From Streptomyces sp. LaPpAH-108 (lineage in GTDB: Bacteria; Actinomycetota; Actinomycetes; Streptomycetales; Streptomycetaceae): a stretch of 64,000 nucleotides of DNA. The notes beneath the pieces are model-generated. The model ran no database searches. It had not been told where the DNA came from and was given only the letters and a program-made list of their open reading frames with translations. Position 1 is the first letter of the stretch. Each line of letters begins with the position of its first letter. The position numbers were made by a program, and so were the translations under genes. The DNA lies in the NCBI RefSeq assembly GCF_000373625.1, contig NZ_KB891993.1:558001-622000 (forward strand), written 5' to 3'. This document shows positions 17,620 through 27,688 of this stretch, in pieces.

Positions 17620-17683
17620 CCACCCGTGCCTCAGCCCACCCGTACCTCACCCCACCGGTGCTTCAGCCCATCGACGCCTCAGC
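17620..17683. repeat. Four tandem 16-bp imperfect repeats
   Basis: Four consecutive 16-bp units (consensus ccacccgtgcctcagc) lie between the PPOX gene and the convergent cvnD. The last unit runs 5 bases into the cvnD stop end. Adjacent units differ at two to five positions. It looks like a small minisatellite; no spacer, so not CRISPR. Confidence 0.7.
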
Positions 17684-18278
17684 TCACCGAGTCCAGCAGC
17701 CGGGCGGTGTGCATCCGCCCGGCGTACTCGACGAGACGGATCAGCACCTCCTTGCCGGAGTCACGGTCCCGCGCGTCGCACAGGACCACGGGCGTGCCCG
17801 AGTCCAGGTCCAGAGCGCGGGAGACGTCGTGGGCGCCGTAGGAACGGGCGCCGGGGAAGCAGTTGACGGCCACCACGAACGGGATGCGCCGGTGCTCGAA
17901 GTAGTCGACCGCCGGGAAGCAGTCCTCAAGGCGGCGGGTGTCGGCGAGGACCACGGCCCCCAGGGCACCTTGCGACAGCTCGTCCCACAGGAACCAGAAG
18001 CGGTCCTGTCCCGGCGTCCCGAAGAGGTAGAGGGCGAGGCCGGAGCGGATGGTGATGCGGCCGAAGTCCATGGCGACGGTCGTGGTGGTCTTCTGGTCCA
18101 CGCCGTCGGTGTCGTCCACCAGCCGCCCCGCCTCGCTGAGCATCTCCTCAGTGCGCAGCGGCCGGATCTCGCTGACGGAGCCGACCAGGGTCGTCTTGCC
18201 GACGCCGAATCCGCCCGCGACAAGTATCTTCAGCGCCAGGGCGGAGCTGTCGTCGACGTCGGAGTGCTCAGAGGCCAT
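17679..18278 (-). CDS. cvnD: Conservon GTPase CvnD
   Basis: About 199 residues from the second Met (18278; the frame opens at 18284). The protein is a Ras-like small ATP/GTP-binding protein: P-loop AGGFGVGKTTLVGSVSEI (about 22-40), FGTPGQDRFWFLWDEL as switch II with Gln, and VVAVNCFPGA as the NKxD-equivalent region. It is the last gene of a conservon (cvnA-B-C-D), membrane-proximal signalling modules of actinobacteria. CvnD is the presumed nucleotide switch. A 190-base gap separates it from cvnC, longer than usual. Confidence 0.92.
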   Translation of the reverse strand: MASEHSDVDDSSALALKILVAGGFGVGKTTLVGSVSEIRPLRTEEMLSEAGRLVDDTDGVDQKTTTTVAMDFGRITIRSGLALYLFGTPGQDRFWFLWDELSQGALGAVVLADTRRLEDCFPAVDYFEHRRIPFVVAVNCFPGARSYGAHDVSRALDLDSGTPVVLCDARDRDSGKEVLIRLVEYAGRMHTARLLDSVS

Positions 18279-18468
18279 GATCACTTCTCTCGGGAGGGCC
18301 GGCTGCGGTGACGTGCTCGGAGCGTGGGGTCAGCATCATGACAACTGCGGCACCACTGCGGGCGTTCGGACTGAAAAACACTCGAAGTGACCGCTTCCCG
18401 GCCGAATGGTTGCCGAACGAGTGCGGGACGGCGTAGGGGCGAGCCGCGGGCCGGTCGGGAACGTTCAT

Positions 18469-18879
18469 CTACAGTGCCCGCAATCCCTCGATGACCTCAC
18501 GCAGAATCCGTTCGTCCGGCAGATGGGCCGGGGGAACAGGGCGGCTGACGGTGACACAGCCCAGCTCCAGGAGGTCGCCGAGGAGCACCCGGACCACGCC
18601 CACCGGGAGGTCCGCGTCCGCCGCGAGTTCGGCGACGGACTGCGTCTCCGTACGGCACAGCTCGATCAGGGTCCGGTGCTCGGGGCCGAGCGCGGTCCCG
18701 TCCATTCCGGGCGCGGCGGGGTCGAGGGTGACGAGCGCGATCAGGTCGAAGGCCACTCCCGTCGGGCCGGGCTGGGTGCGCCCACCGGTCATCGCGTAGG
18801 GGCGGACCAGCGGTCCTGCCTCGCCGTCGTACCACTGGCTGCCCTGTTCCACCGGGGCGCCTGGCGGGTTCTCGGTCAT
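18469..18879 (-). CDS. cvnC: Conservon protein CvnC (DUF742)
   Basis: The 136-residue protein starts MTENPPGAPVEQGSQWYDGEAGPLVRPYAMTGGRT-like, with RPYAMTGGRT being the DUF742 hallmark. A winged-helix-like segment follows (TETQSVAELAADADLPVGVVRVLLGDLLELGCV). It ends LPDERILREVIEGLRAL. DUF742 proteins are the third members of conservons and probably bridge roadblock and GTPase. It begins 19 bases after cvnB. Confidence 0.93.
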   Translation of the reverse strand: MTENPPGAPVEQGSQWYDGEAGPLVRPYAMTGGRTQPGPTGVAFDLIALVTLDPAAPGMDGTALGPEHRTLIELCRTETQSVAELAADADLPVGVVRVLLGDLLELGCVTVSRPVPPAHLPDERILREVIEGLRAL

Positions 18880-18898
18880 CCGTGCCGACCCTTCCGGT

Positions 18899-19336
18899 TC
18901 ATCCTGCGGCGGGCGGCCGCGCCACGATGCGCGGAGCCGTGGAGAGGTGTTCACCCACCCGCTTGACCAGGCGTGCCATCTCGTAGGCGACCAGGCCGAT
19001 GTCGGCGGTGACGGCCGTGAGGACCGCGAGACAGGAACCGTCACCGGCGGCTGCCACGAAGAGGAAGGCGTCGTCCATCTCCACCATGGTCTGGCGCACG
19101 CCACCCGCGCCGAAGTGGCGTCCCGCGCCCTTGGCGAGGCTGTTGAAGCCGGAGGCCACGGCGGCCAGATGCTCCGCGTCGTCCCGGCCGAGGCCGCTGG
19201 AGGAGCCGACGGCCAGGCCGTCGTTGGAGAGGACGACGGCGTGGCGCACCTCGTGCACGCGCGTCACCAGGTCGTCCAGCAGCCAGTCGAGTTCGCCGGA
19301 CCGCTGCGCGCCCGTTCTGTTCGAGTTCTGGATCAT
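18899..19336 (-). CDS. cvnB: Conservon roadblock/LC7 protein CvnB
   Basis: The 145-residue roadblock fold has LDWLLDDLVTRVHEVRHAVVLSNDGL at the start, DDAEHLAAVASGFNSLAKGAGRHFGAGGVRQTMVEMDDAFLFV in the middle, and IGLVAYEMARLVKRVGEHL near the end. In known conservons CvnB interacts with CvnA and CvnD. Its start overlaps the end of cvnA by 4 bases, so translation is coupled. Confidence 0.94.
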   Translation of the reverse strand: MIQNSNRTGAQRSGELDWLLDDLVTRVHEVRHAVVLSNDGLAVGSSSGLGRDDAEHLAAVASGFNSLAKGAGRHFGAGGVRQTMVEMDDAFLFVAAAGDGSCLAVLTAVTADIGLVAYEMARLVKRVGEHLSTAPRIVARPPAAG

Positions 19337-21852
19337 GCCGGATCTCCTTCAGTGCTGTCGCTGCCCGTTCGGGGCTCCTGGGCGGCGGTGCGGCCGGGCC
19401 GTCTGCCGCCGCCTCGCGCCCAGCCGTCTCGATAGGCCGCCATGCGCTGCCGTACGAGTTCGGGGGTGCGTGCGTCGTCCGCGTCGGGTTCGGGTTCCGG
19501 CGCCGCCTCCTCGGGGCGCTGCTGCCGGAGCTGGGGGACGAGGTTCGCCTGGCGCACGCGGCGTGGGAGGTCGTCCGTGGGCTCGGAGTCGTTCGGTGGG
19601 TGGTGCGGCCTCAAGGTGCTGACTCCGGGAAGCGGTGGTTCGGGCGCCGGAGTGGGCGCCGGTGGGGCGGTGACGGCCAGGGCGGGGCGGTCGACCGGGG
19701 CGGCCACCGCCTGCGGGTGGGACGGAACCTCGGGCACGCGCGCGTACTCGGGGCGCGGCTCCGGGAGCGCCGGGGGCTGCTCGGCGTCCGGTTCCTCGGG
19801 GCCGTTGTGGACGAGGGCGGTGGGCAGCAGGACGACGGCGGTGGTACCGCCGTACGGCGAGGTGCGCAGGTGCACCTTGATGCCGTGCCGGGAGGCGAGC
19901 CTGCTGACCACGAAGAGTCCGAGGCGGTCGGTGTCGAAGAGGTCGAGGGCCTCGGACTGCTCGATGCGCCGGTTGGCGTCGGCGAGGACGTCGGGGCCCA
20001 TGCCGAGCCCGCGGTCCTCGACCTCGAGGACGTAGCCGTTGCCGACGGGTTCGCCGGAGACGCGCACTCGGGTGTGGGGCGGCGAGAACTGGGCGGCGTT
20101 CTCCACCAGTTCGGCGAGCAGGTGGGTGAGGTCGGCGACGGCCGCGCCGACGACGGAGGCGGCGGGCAGCTGGCGCACCTCCACGCGCGCGTAGTCCTCG
20201 ACCTCGGACACGGCGGCGCGGACCACGTTGGTGAGGGAGACCGGCATCCGCCAGGCGCGGCCGGGTGCCGCTCCGGAGAGGATGATCAGGCTCTCGGCGT
20301 GGCGCCGCATCCGTGTGGTGAGGTGGTCCAGGCGGAAGAGGTCGCTCAGCTCGTCCGGGTCGTCGGAGCGCCGCTCCATGCTGTCCAGCAGGCTGAGCTG
20401 GCGGTGCACCAGGACCTGGCTGCGCCGGGCGAGGTTGACGAAGACGCCCGAGATACCGCTGGCCAGTTCGGCGCGCTCCATGGCGGCGCGGAGGGCCGCA
20501 CGGTGCACGGTCGTCAGGGCTTCGGCGACCTGACCGGTCTCGTCCTCGGCGGGGGGCCCGGCGGGCGCCTCCGCCCGGATGTCGATCTCCTCACCGGCGC
20601 GCAGTTTCCGCATGGCGGCGGGGAGTTTACGGCGGGCGATCTCCAGAGCGTCGTTGCGCAGGCTCACCAGCTCGATCACCAAGCCGCGTCCGATACGGAC
20701 GGAGATCACCAGCGAGGCGATGACCGCGGCGAATCCGAAGAGCACGGCGGCGCCCGCGGGGCTGAGCAGTCCGCCGGTGAACGGGTCGGTGCGGCCCGCG
20801 ACTTCCCGGCTCGTGTCCGCCGCGACGGCGGACATCCCCTCCTGCACGCGCGCGTACGCGACGGTCCAGACCGACCCGGACGACGAGTCGACCGCCTTCG
20901 CGTCGTCGCCCGCGGTGAGAACGTCGTCCTCGCTCGCCGTGAGCGACGTGTAGGCGCTGTCGCTCGCCACACGGCTCCAGGCGGCGCGCTGGGCGGCGGG
21001 CAGGTCCGCGACGGCCGTGTCGGTCAGGGCACGGCGGGTGGTCACGGCGGCGTCGAACAGCCGCAGCCGTTCGCCGCGCAGCACCGTGGTCGGCCGGGTA
21101 CCGGCGACGACGGCGTTCTCCTGGGCCAGTGCCTCGGCGGCGCGGGAGAATTCCAGCAGTACGCGCGCGTCGGAGCCGGTGTCGGACTGCTGGATGCCGG
21201 TGAGCGCGCCGTCCACGGCGAAGGCGCTGCCGATGGTCTTCGTGTACTGGTCGTACGCCTGGTTCCAGCCGGTCGTGCGGTCGAGTACGGCCGTGCGCAG
21301 GGTGCGTAGTTGTTCGGCGCCCGTCACGAAGGCTGTCAGGCGGCTGCCCACCACGGCGGGCAGTTCCTGACCGGAGGCGACGGTGCTGTGGTCGCCGAGG
21401 CGCAGCGCGGCCACGGTCCGGTCGGTGCGGGAGACGAGGGTGCGGAGGTCGTCGGCGTGGGCCGCGCTCGGGTCGTTCGCGTACCGCACGGCGGCGGTGC
21501 GTTCGTTCTGGAGGGCGGCGACGGCGGCGGCCACCGGGCTGCGCAGTTCGTCGTCCACGCGTTGCGACTGGCGCAGGCGGGTGACGTCCTGGGCGGTGGT
21601 GACAGTGGCGTACGCCCACAGGGCGAGCAGGGAGACGACGGGCACCATCAGCAGGCAGACCACCTTGGCGCGCACGGTGCGCGGGCGCATGTGCCAGCGC
21701 CCCGCACGCGGGGGCGCGTGGTCCGGTGGGAAGTCGAGGAGCGCGTCCAGGGGCTCGTCGGCCGGCGGTCCGGCGTGCGCGCGGCGACCGCGTCGCGGGG
21801 GCGGAGCCTGCGTCGACGCAGCGGCCTGTGGTGTGCTTCGGGGTGGGCGCAT
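19333..21852 (-). CDS. cvnA: Conservon sensor kinase-like protein CvnA
   Basis: The 839-residue protein has a cytoplasmic Pro-rich N-tail, a first membrane helix (about 63-85, KVVCLLMVPVVSLLALWAYATV), a large extracellular nitrate/sulfonate-sensing-like helical domain (about 90-355), a second helix (about 360-385), a HAMP-like segment, a dimerisation region (ASGISGVFVNLARRSQVLVHRQL) and a HATPase domain with ELVENAAQFSPP and DRGLGMG. The C-terminus is a long disordered Pro/Glu-rich tail. It lacks a clear phospho-accepting His of the usual HxxxE type, as other CvnA do. It heads the operon cvnA-B-C-D. Confidence 0.92.
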   Translation of the reverse strand: MRPPRSTPQAAASTQAPPPRRGRRAHAGPPADEPLDALLDFPPDHAPPRAGRWHMRPRTVRAKVVCLLMVPVVSLLALWAYATVTTAQDVTRLRQSQRVDDELRSPVAAAVAALQNERTAAVRYANDPSAAHADDLRTLVSRTDRTVAALRLGDHSTVASGQELPAVVGSRLTAFVTGAEQLRTLRTAVLDRTTGWNQAYDQYTKTIGSAFAVDGALTGIQQSDTGSDARVLLEFSRAAEALAQENAVVAGTRPTTVLRGERLRLFDAAVTTRRALTDTAVADLPAAQRAAWSRVASDSAYTSLTASEDDVLTAGDDAKAVDSSSGSVWTVAYARVQEGMSAVAADTSREVAGRTDPFTGGLLSPAGAAVLFGFAAVIASLVISVRIGRGLVIELVSLRNDALEIARRKLPAAMRKLRAGEEIDIRAEAPAGPPAEDETGQVAEALTTVHRAALRAAMERAELASGISGVFVNLARRSQVLVHRQLSLLDSMERRSDDPDELSDLFRLDHLTTRMRRHAESLIILSGAAPGRAWRMPVSLTNVVRAAVSEVEDYARVEVRQLPAASVVGAAVADLTHLLAELVENAAQFSPPHTRVRVSGEPVGNGYVLEVEDRGLGMGPDVLADANRRIEQSEALDLFDTDRLGLFVVSRLASRHGIKVHLRTSPYGGTTAVVLLPTALVHNGPEEPDAEQPPALPEPRPEYARVPEVPSHPQAVAAPVDRPALAVTAPPAPTPAPEPPLPGVSTLRPHHPPNDSEPTDDLPRRVRQANLVPQLRQQRPEEAAPEPEPDADDARTPELVRQRMAAYRDGWARGGGRRPGRTAAQEPRTGSDSTEGDPA

Positions 21853-21901
21853 GGCCTCCTCGCTCTGGACGTGGTTCGGTGCTGTCGGGTCCGGGCTCCC
21901 G

Positions 21902-22675
21902 CTAGCGGACGGCGCTCTCGACGGGCTGTTGGGCGGTGGCGGACGCCGCGCGCTCGTCGGCCGTGGGCGAGAGGGCCACGAAGGCCGAGGTGATGAACAG
22001 GTAGGAGCCGAGGCCGACGGCGAGCGGGAAGATGAACTGCATCGCCGTGGCTCCGGGCAGCGGCTCGCCCGAGGGGTCGACCCGCACGCTCACGGCGAAC
22101 ATCCCGCTGTAGTGCATGCTGCTGACGGCCGCGCCCATGACCAGGGAGGCGAGGGTCACCGCGACGGGCGACTTGATGTTGAGGCCGGCCCACAGCGCGG
22201 CGGTCGCGGCCACGACAGCGATCACCACCGAGAGGCCGACCAGGGCGGGGTCGTAGGTGACGTGCCCGTGCAGCCGCACCGCCGCCATGCCGAGGTAGTG
22301 CATCGCGGCGACACCCAGACCGGTGGTGAGGCCGCCGATCAGGAGCGCCCTGTTGCGGTCCTTGCTGTAGCCGACGGCGAAGACACCGGCGCAGACGACG
22401 ACCATGGCGACGACGAGGCTGAGAATGGTCAGTGGCACGTCGTATCGGATGTCGGTGCCGCTCACCCGGAAGCCGAGCATGGCCACGAAGTGCATGGTCC
22501 AGATGCCGGTGCCGATCGCGGAGGCGGCCGTGACGAGCCAGTTGCGGCGCGCGCGTCCGGTGGTGGCGAGCGCGCGCACGGTGCAGCGCAGGCCGAGCGC
22601 GGCACCGGTGCAGGCCATCGCGTACGACAGTGCGGGGGTCAGCCAGCCGAAGGCGGCGTGGTCCATATGTCCCAT
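21902..22675 (-). CDS. MHYT-domain membrane signalling protein
   Basis: The 257-residue protein has seven predicted membrane segments and three MHYT repeats: WTMHFVAMLGF, AAMHYLGMAAV and SSMHYSGMFAV. MHYT domains are proposed to bind copper and sense O2, CO or NO. Here there is no attached GGDEF, kinase or HTH output domain, so any output must come through a partner. It is 49 bases upstream of cvnA on the same strand, which makes functional pairing with the conservon possible. Confidence 0.9.
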   Translation of the reverse strand: MGHMDHAAFGWLTPALSYAMACTGAALGLRCTVRALATTGRARRNWLVTAASAIGTGIWTMHFVAMLGFRVSGTDIRYDVPLTILSLVVAMVVVCAGVFAVGYSKDRNRALLIGGLTTGLGVAAMHYLGMAAVRLHGHVTYDPALVGLSVVIAVVAATAALWAGLNIKSPVAVTLASLVMGAAVSSMHYSGMFAVSVRVDPSGEPLPGATAMQFIFPLAVGLGSYLFITSAFVALSPTADERAASATAQQPVESAVR

Positions 22676-22840
22676 GGCTCACGGACGCTAGCCGGGGCAG
22701 GGGCGTACGCAGGGGGCGCGTTTCGAAAGGTGTCACAACATGACACAAACGCTGTCACAGCATGACGCAGAGTTGCGATGAACGGGTCGCATCGTGCCCG
22801 ATCATGCGCGCGGCGGCGTCATCGGTTCGGGTGAGAGATC

Positions 22841-23449
22841 ATGCGGAACATGAGTGACGACCACACACACGTCCAGGAGTTCTTCGGCGCCCGGGCGGCC
22901 GGCTGGGACAGCAGGTTTCCCGACGACGGCCCCGCCTACGAGGCCGCGGTCGCCGATCTCGGGCTCAACGAGGGCGACCGCGTGCTGGACGCGGGCTGTG
23001 GCACGGGTCGCGCGCTGCCGTTCCTCCGGTCCGCCGTCGGGTCCGAGGGGACGGTGATCGGGGCCGACCTGACCCCGGCGATGCTCCAGGCCGCGGTGGG
23101 CGCGGGCCGGGACCGCGACGCGGCTCTCCTGCTCGCCGATGTCGTCGCGCTGCCGCTGCGCTCGGAGTCCCTGGACGCCGTCTTCGCGGCGGGACTGATC
23201 GCGCACTTGCCGGAGCCTGCCGAGAACCTGCGTGAGCTGGCCCGTGTGGTGCGGCCGGGCGGACTGCTCGCGTTGTTCCACCCCATCGGCCGGGCCGCGC
23301 TGGCGGCACGCCAGGGACGGGAACTCACCCCGGCCGACCTGCGGGCCGAGGCCAATCTGGGGCCGCTGCTCGCGGGTTCGGGCTGGCGCATGACGTCGTA
23401 CGTCGACCAGGACGACCATTTCCTGGCCCTGGCGGTGCGCGAGCCCTGA
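22841..23449 (+). CDS. Class I SAM-dependent methyltransferase
   Basis: The 202-residue protein (or 199 from the ATG at 22850) has the Rossmann SAM-binding motif VLDAGCGTGRALPFL (about 46-60), GADLTPAMLQAA as motif II, and a PGGLLALFHPIGR motif after RELARVVRP. It looks like UbiE/COQ5-type small methyltransferases. Substrate unknown. It converges on the MpaB-like gene with a 70-base gap. Confidence 0.88.
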   Translation: MRNMSDDHTHVQEFFGARAAGWDSRFPDDGPAYEAAVADLGLNEGDRVLDAGCGTGRALPFLRSAVGSEGTVIGADLTPAMLQAAVGAGRDRDAALLLADVVALPLRSESLDAVFAAGLIAHLPEPAENLRELARVVRPGGLLALFHPIGRAALAARQGRELTPADLRAEANLGPLLAGSGWRMTSYVDQDDHFLALAVREP

Positions 23450-23519
23450 GGCGGACGATCGGACACTCGCGGTCGGACGCGGGGGCGCCCAGCTCGACCA
23501 GGTGTTTCCCGGCTTCCGT

Positions 23520-24431
23520 TCACTCCGGCGCGTCGGCCGCCGAGGTGGGCGTGTGGCGTACCGGGCAGCCGCCGAGCCCGGGTACGGGCCGGGTGCCCAG
23601 GTCGGCGGTCCGGTAGCCGTCCGGGTAGCTTCTGACCTCCCAGTTCTGGCGGGCGAAGTGCGGGGTACGGCGCGGTGGCAGCAGCCGGACCAGGCGACCG
23701 CGCGTCCGCACGGCACGGCGTACAAGCGAGGTGGCTGCCTCACCGGGTGGTTCGTAGCGGAAGGCGCGCAGCAGCGGCTCGTCGAGCAGCGCGAGCGTGG
23801 TGGTGCGCAGCAGGGGTGCGAGGGGGCGCGGGTACCAGGAGGCCATCAGGTCGAGGGTGGCGTCGGAGACCTGCCGGGAACGCTCGTCCCAGGCGAAGTG
23901 GGTCTCCTCGTAGGTGTCGAGCAGGTCCTCGAACTCCTCGTAGGTCTCCGGGATGCCGGGGATGCCCAGGTGGCGGCCGAAGGTGCGGTAGTACTCGGTG
24001 GTGGCGACGACCTCGTGGCGGGACAGGCGCCGCCAGCCGTAGGCGTCGATCCAGCGCCGGGGCATCACGACGAAGGTGGAGAGGACGTAGCGCATGTCCT
24101 CGTCGCTGATGTCGTAGGCGCGGTGCATCTGGTTGATCCGGCGGATCGCGGTGCGGGCCTGTTCGGCGGCGAAGCCGTGCTCCATGACTGCGTCCAGGAG
24201 CAGCGAGGTGTCGTCGTACCTCTTCTGTGTGCGTTCGGTCAGCTCCGCCGTCTCCGCCAGCAGGCGTCCGATGCTCGGGACGGCGTAGGTGCGGAACAGC
24301 GCGAGTTCCAGCGCCCGTGTGTAGTCCCAGGGGAATTCGAACGCCGCACTGAGCCGGTAGATCTCGTGGGCGTCGGCGACCGGGTCCATCCGCCGGATCT
24401 CCTGGAGCCGCGCGAACCGTTTCACTGACAT
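23520..24431 (-). CDS. MpaB-like (DUF2236) oxygenase family protein
   Basis: The ATG at 24431, after AGAAGGGG, gives 303 residues. Family features include REIRRMDPVADAHEIYRLSAAFEFPWD-like N-terminus, DEDMRYVLSTFVVMPRRWIDAYGWRRLSRHE, and YYRTFGRHLGIPGIP. This is the ER-bound oxygenase MpaB/rubber-oxygenase-like family, in which conserved His residues bind heme. The frame upstream to 24614 looks non-coding. Substrate unknown. Confidence 0.85.
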   Translation of the reverse strand: MSVKRFARLQEIRRMDPVADAHEIYRLSAAFEFPWDYTRALELALFRTYAVPSIGRLLAETAELTERTQKRYDDTSLLLDAVMEHGFAAEQARTAIRRINQMHRAYDISDEDMRYVLSTFVVMPRRWIDAYGWRRLSRHEVVATTEYYRTFGRHLGIPGIPETYEEFEDLLDTYEETHFAWDERSRQVSDATLDLMASWYPRPLAPLLRTTTLALLDEPLLRAFRYEPPGEAATSLVRRAVRTRGRLVRLLPPRRTPHFARQNWEVRSYPDGYRTADLGTRPVPGLGGCPVRHTPTSAADAPE

Positions 24432-24576
24432 GTCCCCTTCTGCCGTTGAATTTCCAACTCTACGGTGAGCAGCGGCAGATGCTCGATCGGCGACTACCCC
24501 GGTCAGGGGAAAGGCGGTCCGCATCTTCGATGCGATTCGCAGGTACGCGGCCAAGTTCCACAGCACCTCCTCACAG

Positions 24577-24822
24577 GTGAAGCCCGTGGGGAGCCCGGCA
24601 CGGCGCACCCCCAACTTGTTCGAGGCGGCGGCCGCCTATGTGGCGGCGCGCGCCGAGGACGATCAGGACGGGATCGACGAAGCGTCGGCGTGGGTGTCGC
24701 CGGAAGCGCTGTCCTTCGGGGTCGGCGAGCTGGCGTGTCGCGCGGTCGTCACCCTCGCCCGGGAGCGGTCCATGTCTCCTCGCGCGGTCGCCCATGACCT
24801 CCTCGGCCTGCCCGCGGTGTGA
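24577..24822 (+). CDS. Small conserved hypothetical protein
   Basis: An 81-residue ORF from a GTG at 24577. The core LFEAAAAYVAARAEDDQDG, then VSPEALSFGVGELACRAVVTLARE, has the amino-acid balance of a real helical protein, and third-position G/C is high. I recognise no family. The ribosome site is weak, so the start may be slightly different. No membrane helix or signal. Confidence 0.55.
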   Translation: MKPVGSPARRTPNLFEAAAAYVAARAEDDQDGIDEASAWVSPEALSFGVGELACRAVVTLARERSMSPRAVAHDLLGLPAV

Positions 24823-24962
24823 AAGGCGGCACGGACGGACAGCGGGTGATTCGCCCCTGTCCGGGCGGAAAACCGCAGCTCCGCGTGGTGCGCGAAGTCG
24901 TGACAAGCCTCTCCCGCGCCCACTAGGGTGCGCGCCACGGACGAACCACTGGGGAGGCTGAG

Positions 24963-25832
24963 TTGGCCGGGACGGACGAGGAGGCCGTCGCCTCCAGCGA
25001 CGCGCTGTACGTACTCACGGCGGTGCTGCTGACACCGGCGCAGTTCCCCAGCGTGCTGGGTGACGACTACCCGGAGGCGTGCGCGGCACTGGGACTGGCG
25101 CCGCGTGCCGACGGATACGGGCTGGTCCTCGGGCAGGACGGTGACGGGGCCCGCTGGACAGCCGTGATCGACGACGTGTCGCTGGTCGCCGTGGCCATCG
25201 CGTCCTGGGACTGCGGTATGGAGTACGACCTCTCGCCGGACGAGCGGACCGTCGTGGCGGCGCTGCCCGGCTGGCCTCTTGCCGTCGCCGTCGCGGCACC
25301 CGACGTACCCGCACCGCACGACCCGTCCCCGGAGGACGGGGGTAGGGAACCGCTCGTCCCGCCCGATGCCACGGTCTGGGGGCCGCCGCAGCGTCGTCTC
25401 GGGGCCGACGAGATAGCGCTCCAGTGGGCGACATGGCGGAGCAAGCTGCGCGGCGGCGTCTTCGCCACCCCGGACGACTCGGAGGAGTCGGAGAAGTCGG
25501 AGAAGTCGGAGAAGGGGGAGGCGAAGGCCGCGCCCTCGGCTGAGGAGCGCAAGCCGAAGAGCGGCCATCCGGGAGTCCGGCGGGTGCTGGCGGAAGCGCG
25601 CGCGTACCTCGACGCGCCGCCGCCGCTCGGCCGGATCCGCTCGGCGTTCGCCCCCGGGGACGCCCGGACGCTGCGCGCCGACGGACCCGGCTGGTCGATC
25701 GTGGCCCGCACCGACGACATCGCCTTCGTCCTCCTCGACGAGAAGCCCGGCGAGGTGCTGCCGGTGGGCCGCGGTCCGGAGCTTCCCGGACTGCTGGAGG
25801 CGCTGGACAAGATGGCCGTCCGGCCCAACTGA
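24963..25832 (+). CDS. Hypothetical protein with acidic Ser-Glu-Lys repeat linker
   Basis: The start is a TTG at 24963 following GGGGAGG, giving 289 residues. The N-terminal half (about 1-110) and C-terminal part (about 200-289, GPGWSIVARTDDIAFVLLDEKPGE) look folded. They are joined by a low-complexity linker EESEKSEKSEKGE (about 172-186) encoded by four 9-bp tandem repeats. No known domain recognised. A strong hairpin follows the stop. Confidence 0.72.
   Translation: MAGTDEEAVASSDALYVLTAVLLTPAQFPSVLGDDYPEACAALGLAPRADGYGLVLGQDGDGARWTAVIDDVSLVAVAIASWDCGMEYDLSPDERTVVAALPGWPLAVAVAAPDVPAPHDPSPEDGGREPLVPPDATVWGPPQRRLGADEIALQWATWRSKLRGGVFATPDDSEESEKSEKSEKGEAKAAPSAEERKPKSGHPGVRRVLAEARAYLDAPPPLGRIRSAFAPGDARTLRADGPGWSIVARTDDIAFVLLDEKPGEVLPVGRGPELPGLLEALDKMAVRPN
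25480..25515 (+). repeat. Four 9-bp tandem repeats inside a gene
   Basis: Four units of tcggagaag (first one tcggaggag) encode the SEKSEK linker of the hypothetical protein at 24963-25832. Being a multiple of 3, copy changes would keep the frame. Confidence 0.75.
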
Positions 25833-25852
25833 TCCGACAGATGCTCCCGGCG

Positions 25853-25897
25853 GCACCGGAGGAGCCGCGCCACCCGCGCGAGCGCGGCCTCCGGTGC
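25853..25897. terminator. Bidirectional terminator hairpin
   Basis: A perfect 10-bp stem gcaccggagg/cctccggtgc, continued after a 2-base bulge by a further 6 bp, lies between convergent genes ending at 25832 and 25945. It suits termination from both sides, without a U tract. Confidence 0.65.
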
Positions 25898-25944
25898 ACG
25901 GTCCGCCGACGGCCGACTCGGCGAGAGGATCGACGCGGCTCGCG

Positions 25945-26127
25945 TCAGCGGCCCAGCTCCTTTCGCGTGACCCGGCGCAGCCTGCGCCGCTGCGAGGGGT
26001 CCAGCGCCAGATAGGCGGCGGTCGGGACTCCCACGATGACCAGAAGCGCCACCCACCAGGGCAGCCATATCAGCAAGATCAGCCCGACGGCCAGACCACC
26101 CACCGCGATCTTCGCGTTCCTGGACAT
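25945..26127 (-). CDS. Small two-helix membrane protein
   Basis: The ATG at 26127 after AAGGAGG gives 60 residues: MSRNAKIAVGGLAVGLILLI, a second hydrophobic stretch WVALLVIVGVPTAAYLAL, then a basic tail SQRRRLRRVTRKELGR. It is likely an inner-membrane protein with its basic C-terminus inside. No known family; small membrane proteins of this type are common in Streptomyces. The 27-codon upstream extension lacks a ribosome site. Confidence 0.65.
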   Translation of the reverse strand: MSRNAKIAVGGLAVGLILLIWLPWWVALLVIVGVPTAAYLALDPSQRRRLRRVTRKELGR

Positions 26128-26315
26128 GAGCGTCGCCTCCTTCGTCGCAGCCATTGCCGCTCTCTGCATGGGAAACGGCCTCGCGAGCCCTGCGGTTCCG
26201 GCTTCCACCCCTGAGACGCCCCTGAGGAACCCCTGAGACGCATCTCGGGGGCCTCTCAGGGACTACGAAGCGGTGAGGCCGGGTACATACCCGTACTCCA
26301 CCCGGCGCGAGTGCT

Positions 26316-27515
<1,200 letters not shown>

Positions 27516-27523
27516 TCATGGCC

Positions 27524-27545
27524 GTTTACAAATTAGTATGCGAAC
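27524..27545. promoter_or_regulatory. Candidate operator in xylA-xylB promoter region
   Basis: A 22-bp imperfect palindrome (GTTTACAAATTAGTATGC then GAAC) lies 42 bases upstream of the xylA start, in an unusually AT-rich patch between divergent xylA and xylB. It is a plausible binding site for the ROK regulator encoded just after xylB. Inferred from symmetry, base composition and position. Confidence 0.4.
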
Positions 27546-27688
27546 ACATCTCTGGGAAGAGACAAGGTGTCTTGGACAGTGAGGCGGGCCCTCGACGGGT
27601 GTCGCGCGGGTTCGACGGAAACGCGGATCACGCCGGTGCCGGGGCCTCTCGCCGTCTGCCCCGCAGAGCCGCGGAAGAGGAGAGCCCG

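Noticed and set aside
17620..17683. Tandem 16-bp units as a CRISPR-like array
   Set aside because: Units are adjacent with no spacers, and no cas genes are present.
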